Assembly (NCBI GenBank): GCA_964573295.1
Contig: CAZNJE010000009.1
Location: 1 to 64,000 of the forward strand
From: CAYQJL01 sp964573295
GTDB lineage: Bacteria > Eisenbacteria > RBG-16-71-46 > CAIMUX01 > WJJG01
Length of the DNA stretch: 64,000 bases
Direction of reading: 5' to 3'
Part shown: in pieces, positions 49,930 through 57,975 of the stretch
Position numbering within the stretch: the stretch's first letter is position 1
How the letters are laid out: the number at the start of each line of letters is the position of its first letter
The notes under the pieces: generated by a model
Database searches by the model: none
Told to the model about the DNA's origin: nothing
Seen by the model: only the letters and a program-made list of their open reading frames with translations
Made by a program: the position numbers and the translations under genes

Positions 49930-50268
49930 ATGATTGCCGAAGGACCGCGAGGATGCGGTGACCAGGAACGACTTCTGCGCGCGATTGCGAGCGGAGCCTA
50001 TCGCCAGGCTGGAGAGGCCGGACGTTCGGGTGGGGCTTCGCGTACCGATGACCCTCGGTCGCGCGCCGGCGTACGGACCGGCGAGGGGGTTGCCGAGGGC
50101 AACGGTGTGCGGGTACCGGTGGATTCGGTGGAGCTTACCGCCACCTCGCCCGTGCGCACTGAAAAGGTAGCCCAGGTGCGCGCCCGGATTGCCGAAGGAT
50201 ACTACGAGCGCGATGAGATCAAGGAGGCGCTGAGTCGCCGGTTGCTGGAGCAGTTCGGGGCGGAGTGA
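49930..50268 (+). CDS. flgM: Anti-sigma-28 factor FlgM
   Basis: Holds FliA (sigma-28) inactive until it is exported through the finished hook. The C-terminal half carries the FlgM signature: VDSVELTATSPVRTEKVAQVR followed by RIAEGYYERDEIKEALSRRLLEQF. The N-terminal half is disordered, as usual. ATG 49930 lies 9 nt after GGAGAGG; ATG 49921 is immediately adjacent to that site and less likely. The stop overlaps the next gene (GTGATG). Its presence supports the sigma-28-like site before fliC. Confidence 0.86.
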   Translation: MIAEGPRGCGDQERLLRAIASGAYRQAGEAGRSGGASRTDDPRSRAGVRTGEGVAEGNGVRVPVDSVELTATSPVRTEKVAQVRARIAEGYYERDEIKEALSRRLLEQFGAE

Positions 50269-51014
50269 TGATCGAGAAGCTGACGCCGGAGGCCGTTCAC
50301 CAGGCCTTCCCCGCGGGGGCCCGCGTGAAGCTGCAGGCGCCGGGGGGCACCAGTCCCCTGGCCGTGGCGGGTGTCGTGGCGGACTGGACCTGTAAGAGCC
50401 TGCTGGTGACCCTGTCGGGTGGAATCTCGGCTGCCGTCGCCGACGGGCTGATTCCCGGGCTGAAGCTCGAGGTCATCGCCCAGCGCCTCGACGGCATCTA
50501 CCATCTCTACGGCAAGGTTCAGAAGCTGCAGTGCAAAAACCGGACCGACGCCGAACCACAGCGTCGCCTGGCGATCGGCATTGCGTTCGATCTGGCTCGC
50601 CGGGTTCAGGAACGGGCTTTCTACCGGCTCAGCGGAAGCTGGTCCGGGGTGATCTGCATTCGTCAGCCCGAGTGCGAGGAGGACGTGGCCGGATGCCTCC
50701 ACCGGGGCCAGATCTGGAATCTCAGTGGGGGCGGCGTCTTGCTCGAGGACTACGACAAGGTCCTGGAGCTGAACATGCGCTTCACCCTCTTCCTGGAAAT
50801 CGACGACGGCGGAGCCCCGATGCGCCTGGAGTGCCGGGTCGCGCGCCAGGATCAGAACAGCGGGATTGGCTCGGTTCTGTGGGGGGTGCGCTTCACGGGC
50901 ATCGAACGAGAGGACGAGGCGCGAATCCTCCGGCATCTGCACAGCAAGATCCGCGAACGGTTTCATGCGGAGGCCGGGCGGAGTTCGTCGTCACGGCCCG
51001 CCGCGGGGAGTTGA
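50265..51014 (+). CDS. PilZ-domain c-di-GMP receptor (YcgR-like)
   Basis: A 249-residue protein with a YcgR-like N-terminal domain (about 1-105, GLKLEVIAQRLDGIYHLYGKVQKL) and a PilZ domain (about 110-235). Both c-di-GMP contacts are present: RxxxR in ERAFYRL (R116, R120 counted from ATG 50268) and NLSGGG (151-156). YcgR-type proteins brake or steer the flagellar motor when c-di-GMP rises. It overlaps flgM, so it is co-translated with flagellar genes and probably acts on this flagellum. Confidence 0.85.
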   Translation: MMIEKLTPEAVHQAFPAGARVKLQAPGGTSPLAVAGVVADWTCKSLLVTLSGGISAAVADGLIPGLKLEVIAQRLDGIYHLYGKVQKLQCKNRTDAEPQRRLAIGIAFDLARRVQERAFYRLSGSWSGVICIRQPECEEDVAGCLHRGQIWNLSGGGVLLEDYDKVLELNMRFTLFLEIDDGGAPMRLECRVARQDQNSGIGSVLWGVRFTGIEREDEARILRHLHSKIRERFHAEAGRSSSSRPAAGS

Positions 51015-51240
51015 TTGTTCCTTCGCCGCTACGCATCGCTTCTCCGTTGACCGCGCGCACCGCTCGTGCGGCTTTCCCCTTGGCCCGGTTCTTCCTTGCG
51101 GCCCCTCACTCGCGTGGTAGCATTCGGTGGGCCCCCGAACTGACCGGCGCGTTCCGCAGGTCATGCCGCGGTCGGTCTGGGCCCATCGACAGGCGTTCGG
51201 ACCCGACAGGCAGCGGTCCAGCCGGGGGGAAGGATCGGTG

Positions 51241-52965
51241 GTGACTCAGGGAATCGATGTGCAGTGGCAGGCGGAAGCCTTGGTTGGAGAGGGGGCGATT
51301 GCCCCGGGGCTGATCGAGGAGGCCGCGTGGTTGGGGGATCCGGACTGGTTCGCCGAGCTGCTGGCCGCCGGCGCCGATGCCGCCGGCGCCGCTTCCTTCG
51401 GTCTCGTTGCGACCGACAACGAGGGGGTGGCGCATCATCTGGGCGGCACCATCCCGACCGCCGAGATTGGGCCCCAGCTCCTCGAGGCCCTCGAATCGAC
51501 CCTTCTGTGGAACAGCGTGGAGTCGCGCCGCCACTACTCGGCCGGTGAGCTGCGCGCGATCCTGCCATCCTGGCCCGACGAACCCCGGCTGGGAGCGCGT
51601 TTTTATCGCGATCAGGACCGTCTGCTGGGGGCACTGCTGTCCTCCGAGGAGTCCCATCCCCTGCAGCGGGGCCCGAGCGAGGATCGCCAGGGGGGCTTTT
51701 TGGGTGCGCCCACCGAGGGCGGTGCCGACGACTTGGTCGAGATGATCTTGCATCACTGGCGCCTGCGGCGGGAGGCCACGGCCCTGTGGGAGTACACCCA
51801 CGCGCTGACCCGGGTGCAGCAGCGAGCCCTGATCGCCGTCGATCAGCAAGGCCGGGTCACCTATCTCAGCCCTGGCGCAGCGAAGCTGCTGGGCGTGGAC
51901 CGGCGTGAGGCCCTCGGCGCCGACTGCAGCCGCATCCTGCGTCCGGCGGTGGATGGGCCGCACCCGCTGCTGCAGGGGCTGGAGGGGGATCTCGGGGAGA
52001 TCGAGTTCTATGCCACCGACCGCAGCGGACGGGATGTGCCGATCTCGCTGCAGATGCAACGCATACGCGGCCGTCACGGGGAAATGCGTGGCCTGATCGG
52101 GTTGTTCCAGGATCTGACCGAAGAGCGTGCGCTGGGCCAGGAGGCACGCCGCCGCGAACGGCTGGCGGTGATCGGTGAGCTGGTGGCCGGCGCCGCCCAC
52201 GAGATCCGCAATCCCCTGACCGCCATCGGCAATTGCGCCCAGGTGCTGCAAATGCGCTTCGAGGAGGACGAGAAGAACCTCAAGCTGGCCACCCTGATTC
52301 TGAGCGAGATGCAGCGGCTCGAACGCATCGTCACCAGCATGTTGCGCTTTGCCCGGCCCGGGCCGCCGAGTCTGCGCGAGACGCGGATCGACGAGCTGGT
52401 GCGTGATCAGATGCAGATGGAGGAACCGGTTTGCCAGGAGAGGGGCATCCGCTGCGAGGTGCGCATCGCCGGGACCATTCCACCGATCTACGTGGACCCC
52501 GAACAGGTGCGCCAGGTGCTCCAGAACCTGATTCGCAACGCCGAGCAGTCCATGCCCGAGGGTGGATTGCTCACGGCCGAGGTCGGGGTCGTGAAGCGCC
52601 GGCTCCACATGCGGCGGCGCCTGGGACGGCGGGCCACCGATCGCGTGCATGTGCCCACCGAGGGACCGCAGGCCCGGTTCGTGCGCGTAGGTATCGGTGA
52701 TACGGGCGCAGGCATTTCCCAGGACGTTCTGCCCCGGATCTTCGATCCCTTCTTCACGACCCGTTCGGAGGGCACCGGCCTGGGATTGGCGGTCTCGCAG
52801 TCGATCGTGCAAGAGCACGGCGGCCTGATCGCCGCCCGCAGCGTGCAGGGCAAGGGCACCGTATTCGAAGTGGACCTACCGGTCGAACGGAGGCAAGGTG
52901 AGCGGAGGAAAGAGCACAGCCACGGAGAAGACTCAGCTGAAGAGCCATCTGCTGATCGTCGATGA
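51241..52965 (+). CDS. PAS-domain histidine kinase (NtrB/FlrB type)
   Basis: A 574-residue soluble sensor kinase. The N-terminal 190 residues have no recognised domain. A PAS domain follows (about 195-300, ALIAVDQQGRVTYLSPGAAKLLG), then HisKA with phosphoacceptor His320 in HEIRNPLTAIG and an HATPase domain (NLIRNAEQSM, GIGDTGAGI, TGLGLAVS). No membrane span. GTG 51241 (or 51238) follows GGAAGGA; the open frame goes further up without homology. It overlaps the regulator gene at 52898 and should phosphorylate it. Context suggests flagellar control. Confidence 0.88.
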   Translation: MTQGIDVQWQAEALVGEGAIAPGLIEEAAWLGDPDWFAELLAAGADAAGAASFGLVATDNEGVAHHLGGTIPTAEIGPQLLEALESTLLWNSVESRRHYSAGELRAILPSWPDEPRLGARFYRDQDRLLGALLSSEESHPLQRGPSEDRQGGFLGAPTEGGADDLVEMILHHWRLRREATALWEYTHALTRVQQRALIAVDQQGRVTYLSPGAAKLLGVDRREALGADCSRILRPAVDGPHPLLQGLEGDLGEIEFYATDRSGRDVPISLQMQRIRGRHGEMRGLIGLFQDLTEERALGQEARRRERLAVIGELVAGAAHEIRNPLTAIGNCAQVLQMRFEEDEKNLKLATLILSEMQRLERIVTSMLRFARPGPPSLRETRIDELVRDQMQMEEPVCQERGIRCEVRIAGTIPPIYVDPEQVRQVLQNLIRNAEQSMPEGGLLTAEVGVVKRRLHMRRRLGRRATDRVHVPTEGPQARFVRVGIGDTGAGISQDVLPRIFDPFFTTRSEGTGLGLAVSQSIVQEHGGLIAARSVQGKGTVFEVDLPVERRQGERRKEHSHGEDSAEEPSADRR

Positions 52966-54358
52966 CGAGGAATCGATTCGGATCTCGCTTTCCGAAGCGC
53001 TCGAGGACGGTGAGACACATGTCTCGTCTGCCATCGGCGGGGAAGAGGCCTTTCGCATCCTGGCCGAGGAAGACGTGGACCTGGTCCTGCTCGATCAGCG
53101 CCTGAGCGCCACGCAGGAGAACGGCCTCGACATCTTGCGCCGCATCAAGGAAGAGCATGCCGAGGTGATCGTGATCATGATGACCGCCTACGGCAAGTTC
53201 GAGTCGGCCGTCGAGGCCACGCGGCTCGGTTGCTTCCAGTACATCGCCAAGCCGCTCGACCTGCATCAGCTCAAGCTCTTGATCCGCAACGCGCTCTCGA
53301 CGATGGAGCTGACCCGCGAGGTGCGCCGGCTCCGGGCCCAGCAGCGACGGGACCTGGATGCCGACGTGGTCTTCGGATCCAGCGATCGGGTGCGCCAGAT
53401 GCTCGGCAGCATCAAGAAGGTCGCCCGCAGCAAGACGGCCACGGTGCTGATCCGTGGCGAAACCGGTTCGGGCAAAGAACTCGTCGCTCGCCAGATCCAT
53501 CTTTACAGCGATGTGGCCGCCGGGCCCTTCGTGGATCTGAATTGCAGTGCGGTGCCGGAGAACCTGCTCGAGAGCGAGCTGTTCGGCCACGTCCGCGGCG
53601 CCTTCACCGATGCCAAGACCGACAAACCGGGACTCTTCAAGCTGGCCAGCGGGGGCACCCTCTTCCTGGACGAGATTGCCGAGATGCCACTGAAGCTACA
53701 GGCCAAGCTGCTCAAGGTGATCGAGTCGAAGACCTTTCGGCCGGTGGGCGGGACCGAGTCGGTCAACGTGCAGCTGCGGATCGTCGCTGCTACCAACCGG
53801 GACCTCTTTCACGAGGTCGAAGAGGGCAACTTCCGCGAGGATCTCTACTACCGCCTCACGGTGATCCCGATCTTCGTGCCGCCGCTGCGTGATCGCCAGG
53901 ATGACATTCCGATCCTGATCAAGACGTTCCTGGCGCACTACAACCGGGAGATCGGCCGGCAAGTGAAGGGCGTGACCGACCGGGCGCTGGAGCTGTTGCT
54001 CACCTACAACTGGCCCGGGAATGTGCGCGAACTGAAGAACCTCATGGAACGGCTGGTCTTGATGGGCAGTTCCGACTGGATCGATGTCGATGACCTGCCC
54101 GAGCACATCCGGCTCAATCTCAGCGGCCCGAAGGCCAAGGGCAGCCGTGACAGCCTGTTCGAGCCAGGGCGCGTGCCCACCCTCGAGGAGGTCGAGAAGC
54201 TGGCCATCGAGCATGCGCTCGCCCAGCTCGCCTGGAACAAGACCAGGGCCGCCGAAGTGCTTGGAATCTCGCGCCAGACCCTGCGGGCGAAGGTCAAGCA
54301 GTACCGGATCGCCGAGGCTGAACCCGCCGGCAGTGCGGAGGAGTCCGGTCCACGCTGA
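52898..54358 (+). CDS. NtrC-type sigma-54 activator with a GAFTDA loop
   Basis: A 486-residue response regulator. Receiver domain about 15-135 with Asp66; AAA+ domain about 155-390 with Walker A GETGSGKE (187-194), GTLFLDEIAEM Walker B and R-finger region DLYYRLTVIPI; C-terminal Fis-type helix-turn-helix (AAEVLGISRQTLRAKVKQY). The sigma-54-contacting loop reads GAFTDA (234-239) instead of GAFTGA. Natural variants exist, but changes here usually weaken sigma-54 contact, so it may prefer special promoters or act differently. It starts inside the 3' end of its kinase gene (GTG 52898 after GGAGGCAAG). Confidence 0.9.
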   Translation: MSGGKSTATEKTQLKSHLLIVDDEESIRISLSEALEDGETHVSSAIGGEEAFRILAEEDVDLVLLDQRLSATQENGLDILRRIKEEHAEVIVIMMTAYGKFESAVEATRLGCFQYIAKPLDLHQLKLLIRNALSTMELTREVRRLRAQQRRDLDADVVFGSSDRVRQMLGSIKKVARSKTATVLIRGETGSGKELVARQIHLYSDVAAGPFVDLNCSAVPENLLESELFGHVRGAFTDAKTDKPGLFKLASGGTLFLDEIAEMPLKLQAKLLKVIESKTFRPVGGTESVNVQLRIVAATNRDLFHEVEEGNFREDLYYRLTVIPIFVPPLRDRQDDIPILIKTFLAHYNREIGRQVKGVTDRALELLLTYNWPGNVRELKNLMERLVLMGSSDWIDVDDLPEHIRLNLSGPKAKGSRDSLFEPGRVPTLEEVEKLAIEHALAQLAWNKTRAAEVLGISRQTLRAKVKQYRIAEAEPAGSAEESGPR

Positions 54359-54397
54359 TCGAAAATTGGCCGGCCATCCAGGTCCCGACCGCGCCCG

Positions 54398-54438
54398 GGC
54401 ACCGGCCACAGGTGCGGGTCACCGGCCAACGGCGCAGG
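54398..54438. repeat. Imperfect 20-bp repeat x2 after the regulator gene
   Basis: CACCGGCCACAGGTGCGGGT and CACCGGCCAACGGCGCAGGT stand head to tail. They begin the 430-bp gap 54359-54788, which otherwise holds the sigma-54 promoter; no gene is evident in it. Confidence 0.6.
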
Positions 54439-54603
54439 TCGGGGTGCCGGTTTCAATGTCCATCCCGCCTTCAATCCACTCGAAGTAAGTTCTCTAATGT
54501 GCACGCTGTAGTCTATTTGTGACTCCGGTGACACGGAGCGTCCCAGCCCGCCACCTTCCGCGGCGCCTTCTGAATCGCCACCGGTCTCCACCCGTGCCTG
54601 CCC

Positions 54604-54619
54604 TGGCACAAGGGTTGCA
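54604..54619 (+). promoter_or_regulatory. Sigma-54 promoter, perfect consensus
   Basis: TGGCAC (54604-54609), 5 bp, TTGCA (54615-54619): an exact match to TGGCAC-N5-TTGCA. It stands 185 bp before the small sigma-4-like gene and should drive the operon 54789-60743. The region upstream (54440-54600) is free for enhancer sites. Confidence 0.75.
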
Positions 54620-54788
54620 CTTGCCTTGCCCGTAGGGAAGGACCCTCCGGAATGGGGATGTGCCTCGGCCAAGGCTCGGGCACCGGGAATCGCCCCGGCC
54701 GGAACGGTAGCCACAGGAATCGTCCGGATGAGCGCGACCTCCGCGAGAAGGTGTGCTCGTCGGGGACCAACGGCTGAAGGGGCGAGGC

Positions 54789-55154
54789 ATGAGGACGTCG
54801 TCACAGGGAGCGTACCCGCCGCCGGGCGGGCCAGAGGAAATCACACCCTCCCGTGCGCATGCGCTTCGGGAATCCCTCGACCGCCTGTCACACGAGCAAA
54901 GGTTGCTCTTGTCGCTGCGCTACGTCGAAGGACTCGGCATCGAGGAACTGGCGGCCGCCTTGGCGGTCCCGCCCGAGAAGGTGACCGCGTCGCTGGGTGC
55001 GGCCATGCAGTCGCTGGCAAACGATCTGCCCCCGGCCGAAGGCCTGAGGCCAAGCCAAGACCTGGCGCCGCCCGAGGGCTCGACGGTGGCCCAGGGCATG
55101 ATGCCGGTCCACGACGCCCCGCTGACCGATCCGTCGAAAGGAGATCTGCGGTGA
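54789..55154 (+). CDS. Small protein with a sigma-factor region-4-like helix-turn-helix
   Basis: 121 residues. Residues about 27-75 (LDRLSHEQRLLLSLRYVEGLGIEELAAALAVPPEKVTASLGAAMQSL) match the sigma-70 region 4 fold: L..L...qr.ll.LrY.egl...ELA..l..p...V...l..a...L. Regions 1-3 are missing, so it cannot be a complete sigma factor; the Pro-rich tail (about 78-121) looks disordered. It could bind -35-like DNA or core polymerase, or be a remnant. ATG 54789 follows AAGGGG; GTG 54753 is an alternative. First gene after the perfect sigma-54 site; its stop overlaps the CheB-like gene. Confidence 0.65.
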   Translation: MRTSSQGAYPPPGGPEEITPSRAHALRESLDRLSHEQRLLLSLRYVEGLGIEELAAALAVPPEKVTASLGAAMQSLANDLPPAEGLRPSQDLAPPEGSTVAQGMMPVHDAPLTDPSKGDLR

Positions 55155-56233
55155 AGGCTCCGTCCGCCGAGTGGACCGTGTTCGTAGCCGATGGTCATTC
55201 GGCGACCGCCGGCGCCGTCCAGCGCGCCCTCGCGTCGCTGCCGGACCGGGCCCGTGCCCTGCAGTTCCGCAACGCCAAGGAACTGCTCCGGCGCCTGGCC
55301 TACATGCAGCCGGATCTCTTGCTCATCGATGTCGCCTTCCCGGGATTCGATGCGCTGACCGCGTTGCGAACCCTCGACGGGACCGCTCTTCCGATCGCCC
55401 TCCTGGCCCAGGACACCCGCGAGGACGCCCACGCGGCCATCGAGGGACTGCTGGCCGGTGCGCGAGACGTCTTCATCAAGCGGCATCGTCCGGACGCGGT
55501 GGCCTTCTCCGGGGGTGCGGGGGCGTTGGCGCGTCGACTATCCCGCCTTGCCGGCGCCGAAGTCCACGATGAGGGCCGGCCCGTGGCCTTCACCTCGGCC
55601 GGCTGCGGCCCTATCTGCCCCTACGGGTCGAAGGGCAATACCGCGCGCTGGATTCGTGTCATGGCTGCCGAGGGTGGTCTTGGGCTGGGCGGTCCGGTCA
55701 ATGAGATGCCCGGCGGCGCCCTCCGGGTGGTCACCGCCCTGGGAACCCTCTCGAGCGTGGCGCGGCTGGCCGGTGGTCTGCTCCTGCCCGATCGCGCCGG
55801 AGGCCCCCTTCTGATTCGCATGCCCCACACGGCGCGCTGGGGCCGAGTCATACAGGATGCCCTCTCGCGCCGCTGGAACCGGACCGTGCTCGAACTTCAG
55901 AACCAGGAACGGCTGCGCTGCGGCCAGTGGCGCATGATTCCGGGCCGGTCGCTGGTCCACCTCTCACGCAACGGCCACGCTGGCTATCAGGCGCGGCAGT
56001 GTTCCAATCGCATCGCCCACGAGGAGCGCGCGACCGCGCTCCAGCTCGAAGAATTGACCCGCGCCCCGCGGGGCAGCCTGGCCGTTCTGGCAACCGACGT
56101 TCCCGGACCCTCGTGGGTCAAGCCGGTGACGAAGCTGGTCGGGCGGGATCAGGTCGTTCTGCTGCACATCCAGGCGGCCCGCGAGATCTGGCGCCGGGTG
56201 GAGGCCGTGCCGGCCACCGCGCGTGCGCAATAG
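55151..56233 (+). CDS. Receiver plus degenerate CheB-like methylesterase protein
   Basis: 360 residues. A receiver-like domain (about 5-125) keeps a phosphoacceptor Asp in DLLLIDVAFPGFD and one acidic residue in FVADGH. Residues about 135-300 follow the CheB catalytic-domain order (ALRVVTALGTLSSVARLAGGLL, GGPLLIRMPHTARWGRVIQDALSRRW, IPGRSLVHL) but the catalytic Ser of STGG and the His of QHMP are not in their places and GMGxDG is absent, so methylesterase activity is unlikely. It may act as a phosphorylation-controlled adaptor. GTG 55151 overlaps the sigma-4-like gene; the frame is open far upstream without homology. Confidence 0.62.
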   Translation: MKAPSAEWTVFVADGHSATAGAVQRALASLPDRARALQFRNAKELLRRLAYMQPDLLLIDVAFPGFDALTALRTLDGTALPIALLAQDTREDAHAAIEGLLAGARDVFIKRHRPDAVAFSGGAGALARRLSRLAGAEVHDEGRPVAFTSAGCGPICPYGSKGNTARWIRVMAAEGGLGLGGPVNEMPGGALRVVTALGTLSSVARLAGGLLLPDRAGGPLLIRMPHTARWGRVIQDALSRRWNRTVLELQNQERLRCGQWRMIPGRSLVHLSRNGHAGYQARQCSNRIAHEERATALQLEELTRAPRGSLAVLATDVPGPSWVKPVTKLVGRDQVVLLHIQAAREIWRRVEAVPATARAQ

Positions 56234-56244
56234 GGGAGGTGTTC

Positions 56245-57975
56245 ATGCAACGATTCGGATCATCGGCCCCACAGCGATCCCGTTTGCCGGGGCTGGCACC
56301 GCCGTCTCCCCGGCTACACGGCCGGGTGCATAGGTGGCTCCAGGGCCGGCTGCATGGCCGGGTGCGTAGGCGGCTACACGGCCGGGTGCCTGGTGTTGCC
56401 CAAGGCCTTGCCCGGTTGTTCGCCGTGGTGCTGGTATTGCTCGCCGCCGCCGCCGGCGCGGGCCGCGCATCGCCCAATCCCACGGTGGTCGCGGAACTGA
56501 CGGTCTTCGCCGGAGAGCAAGTCTGGCTCCTCGAGATCCCCCATGCGGGTCCCTGGTCTCACTGGGCAATGGGTTCGCCGTCTCGTTTGGTGATCGACCT
56601 CGCCAATGCGCGGTCGGCCCTGTCGCGCGCGCCCGGACTGTTTGCCCACGACTTCGGTGAAGGACCGGTACGGACGTTACGCACCAGCCAGTTCAGCAAT
56701 CAGCCGCAGAACCGCACGGTGCGTGTCACGCTGGAGCTGCGCGAGAGCGGTCGCTACGAGGCGACCCAGCGTGACGGGGTGATCCGGATCCGGATGTCCG
56801 CCCCGGAGGGAACGTCCTGGGGGGAGGCTCTGGTCCTGAGGATCGACGGTGACGGTGCCCATGTTTCGGGCGCAGGCCCGGACGCGTCCGCGCCCGGGCA
56901 GGGAGCGCCGGGCACTTCTGCGCCGGGCACGTCCGCGCCCGAGCAGGGAGCGCCGGGCACTTCTGCGCCGGTGCCGGCAGCGCTGGGTGAGGCCGATGCC
57001 GGCCGCCCGGTGGAGGCGATCGCGGGGGCTCCGCCTTTGGACGAGCAGCTCTCTGAAGCTGGGCTCGACAGCCTCCTGGCCGACAGCACCCTTTTCGAGG
57101 TCTCACCGCTGACCTCGCGCCGTACCGCCTGGGAACTGGCGGCCGCGCGCCTGCTGGAGGAAGCTCAGCAGTTCTATGTCGCCGGCGACTCCACCGCGAG
57201 CCTCGAACGATTCGAGACCTGCGAGCGCTTCTACGCCGACACCGATGCCGGCATGCAGGCGGCGATCGCGCTCAGCCTCGTGCTGCGCCTGCTGGGCCGA
57301 GAAGTCGAAGCCACTCTGGCGGCCGATCCGGCCTCCGACGGCCATTGGCCGCTGCTCACCGACGAGCTGCTGGCCCTTCTTTTCGACCAGGCCTACCGCG
57401 CCGAGAACCCGCCTCTGGCAGCGCAGGTGCTCGAGGTCTGGCGCAACGCCAGTCCGGCGCCCGCGGCCTGGGCTCGGGAGGCACTGCGGCTGGCCGAGTA
57501 CTACCTCGAGGAACAGCAGGTGAGCCTGGCGAGTCAGTGGGTGGCCGCGGCCCTCGAGGCGCACCCCGAACTCGAGATCTCGCCCCGGGCCCTCTTTCTC
57601 CACGCCTCGACGCGCATGGAGGCAGGGGCCTGGGAGGAAGCCGATCCATTGCTGGCTCGATTGGAGTCGATTGCCACCGGAACGCTGCGTTTCCGGACCC
57701 TGGCGCTGCGGGCCGACTGCCGCTACCGGACCGGACGCTACCGTGAAGCCGCCGAGCGCTACGAGGCGCTCCTGGCGCCCGAGGTCCCGACGGTCGAGCG
57801 CGAGTGGGCCTGTTACCAGCTGGGCAATTGCTGGATGCAGCTGGGGGAACCGCAACGCGCCATCGCTGCCTTCACCGAGGTGGCCGGCGAGGACAGCGAG
57901 AGCTTCTGGGCCCCGTTTGCCCGTATGCGTCTGGCCGACTTGAAAGGAGACGCTCGTGTCGCCGTCCGGCCCTAG
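56245..57975 (+). CDS. Exported AMIN-domain and TPR protein
   Basis: 576 residues. A basic N-terminus with repeated LHGRV units (36-bp-type DNA repeat, 56305-56395) precedes a hydrophobic segment (LFAVVLVLLAAAAGAGRAS), a signal peptide or anchor. AMIN domain about 75-185 (RLVIDLANARSALSRA, VRTLRTSQFS, TVRVTLELRE), a fold that binds peptidoglycan or secretin complexes. A linker with APGTSAPGTSAP repeats follows, then several TPR-like helices (about 290-560). It probably works in the periplasm. ATG 56245 follows GGGGAGGT. Flagellar or envelope machine support is inferred from its operon. Confidence 0.7.
   Translation: MQRFGSSAPQRSRLPGLAPPSPRLHGRVHRWLQGRLHGRVRRRLHGRVPGVAQGLARLFAVVLVLLAAAAGAGRASPNPTVVAELTVFAGEQVWLLEIPHAGPWSHWAMGSPSRLVIDLANARSALSRAPGLFAHDFGEGPVRTLRTSQFSNQPQNRTVRVTLELRESGRYEATQRDGVIRIRMSAPEGTSWGEALVLRIDGDGAHVSGAGPDASAPGQGAPGTSAPGTSAPEQGAPGTSAPVPAALGEADAGRPVEAIAGAPPLDEQLSEAGLDSLLADSTLFEVSPLTSRRTAWELAAARLLEEAQQFYVAGDSTASLERFETCERFYADTDAGMQAAIALSLVLRLLGREVEATLAADPASDGHWPLLTDELLALLFDQAYRAENPPLAAQVLEVWRNASPAPAAWAREALRLAEYYLEEQQVSLASQWVAAALEAHPELEISPRALFLHASTRMEAGAWEEADPLLARLESIATGTLRFRTLALRADCRYRTGRYREAAERYEALLAPEVPTVEREWACYQLGNCWMQLGEPQRAIAAFTEVAGEDSESFWAPFARMRLADLKGDARVAVRP

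Noticed and set aside
51106..52818. 570-codon open frame antisense to the PAS kinase gene
   Set aside because: Explained by GC-rich codon bias; the sense strand has intact kinase motifs and the antisense product resembles nothing.
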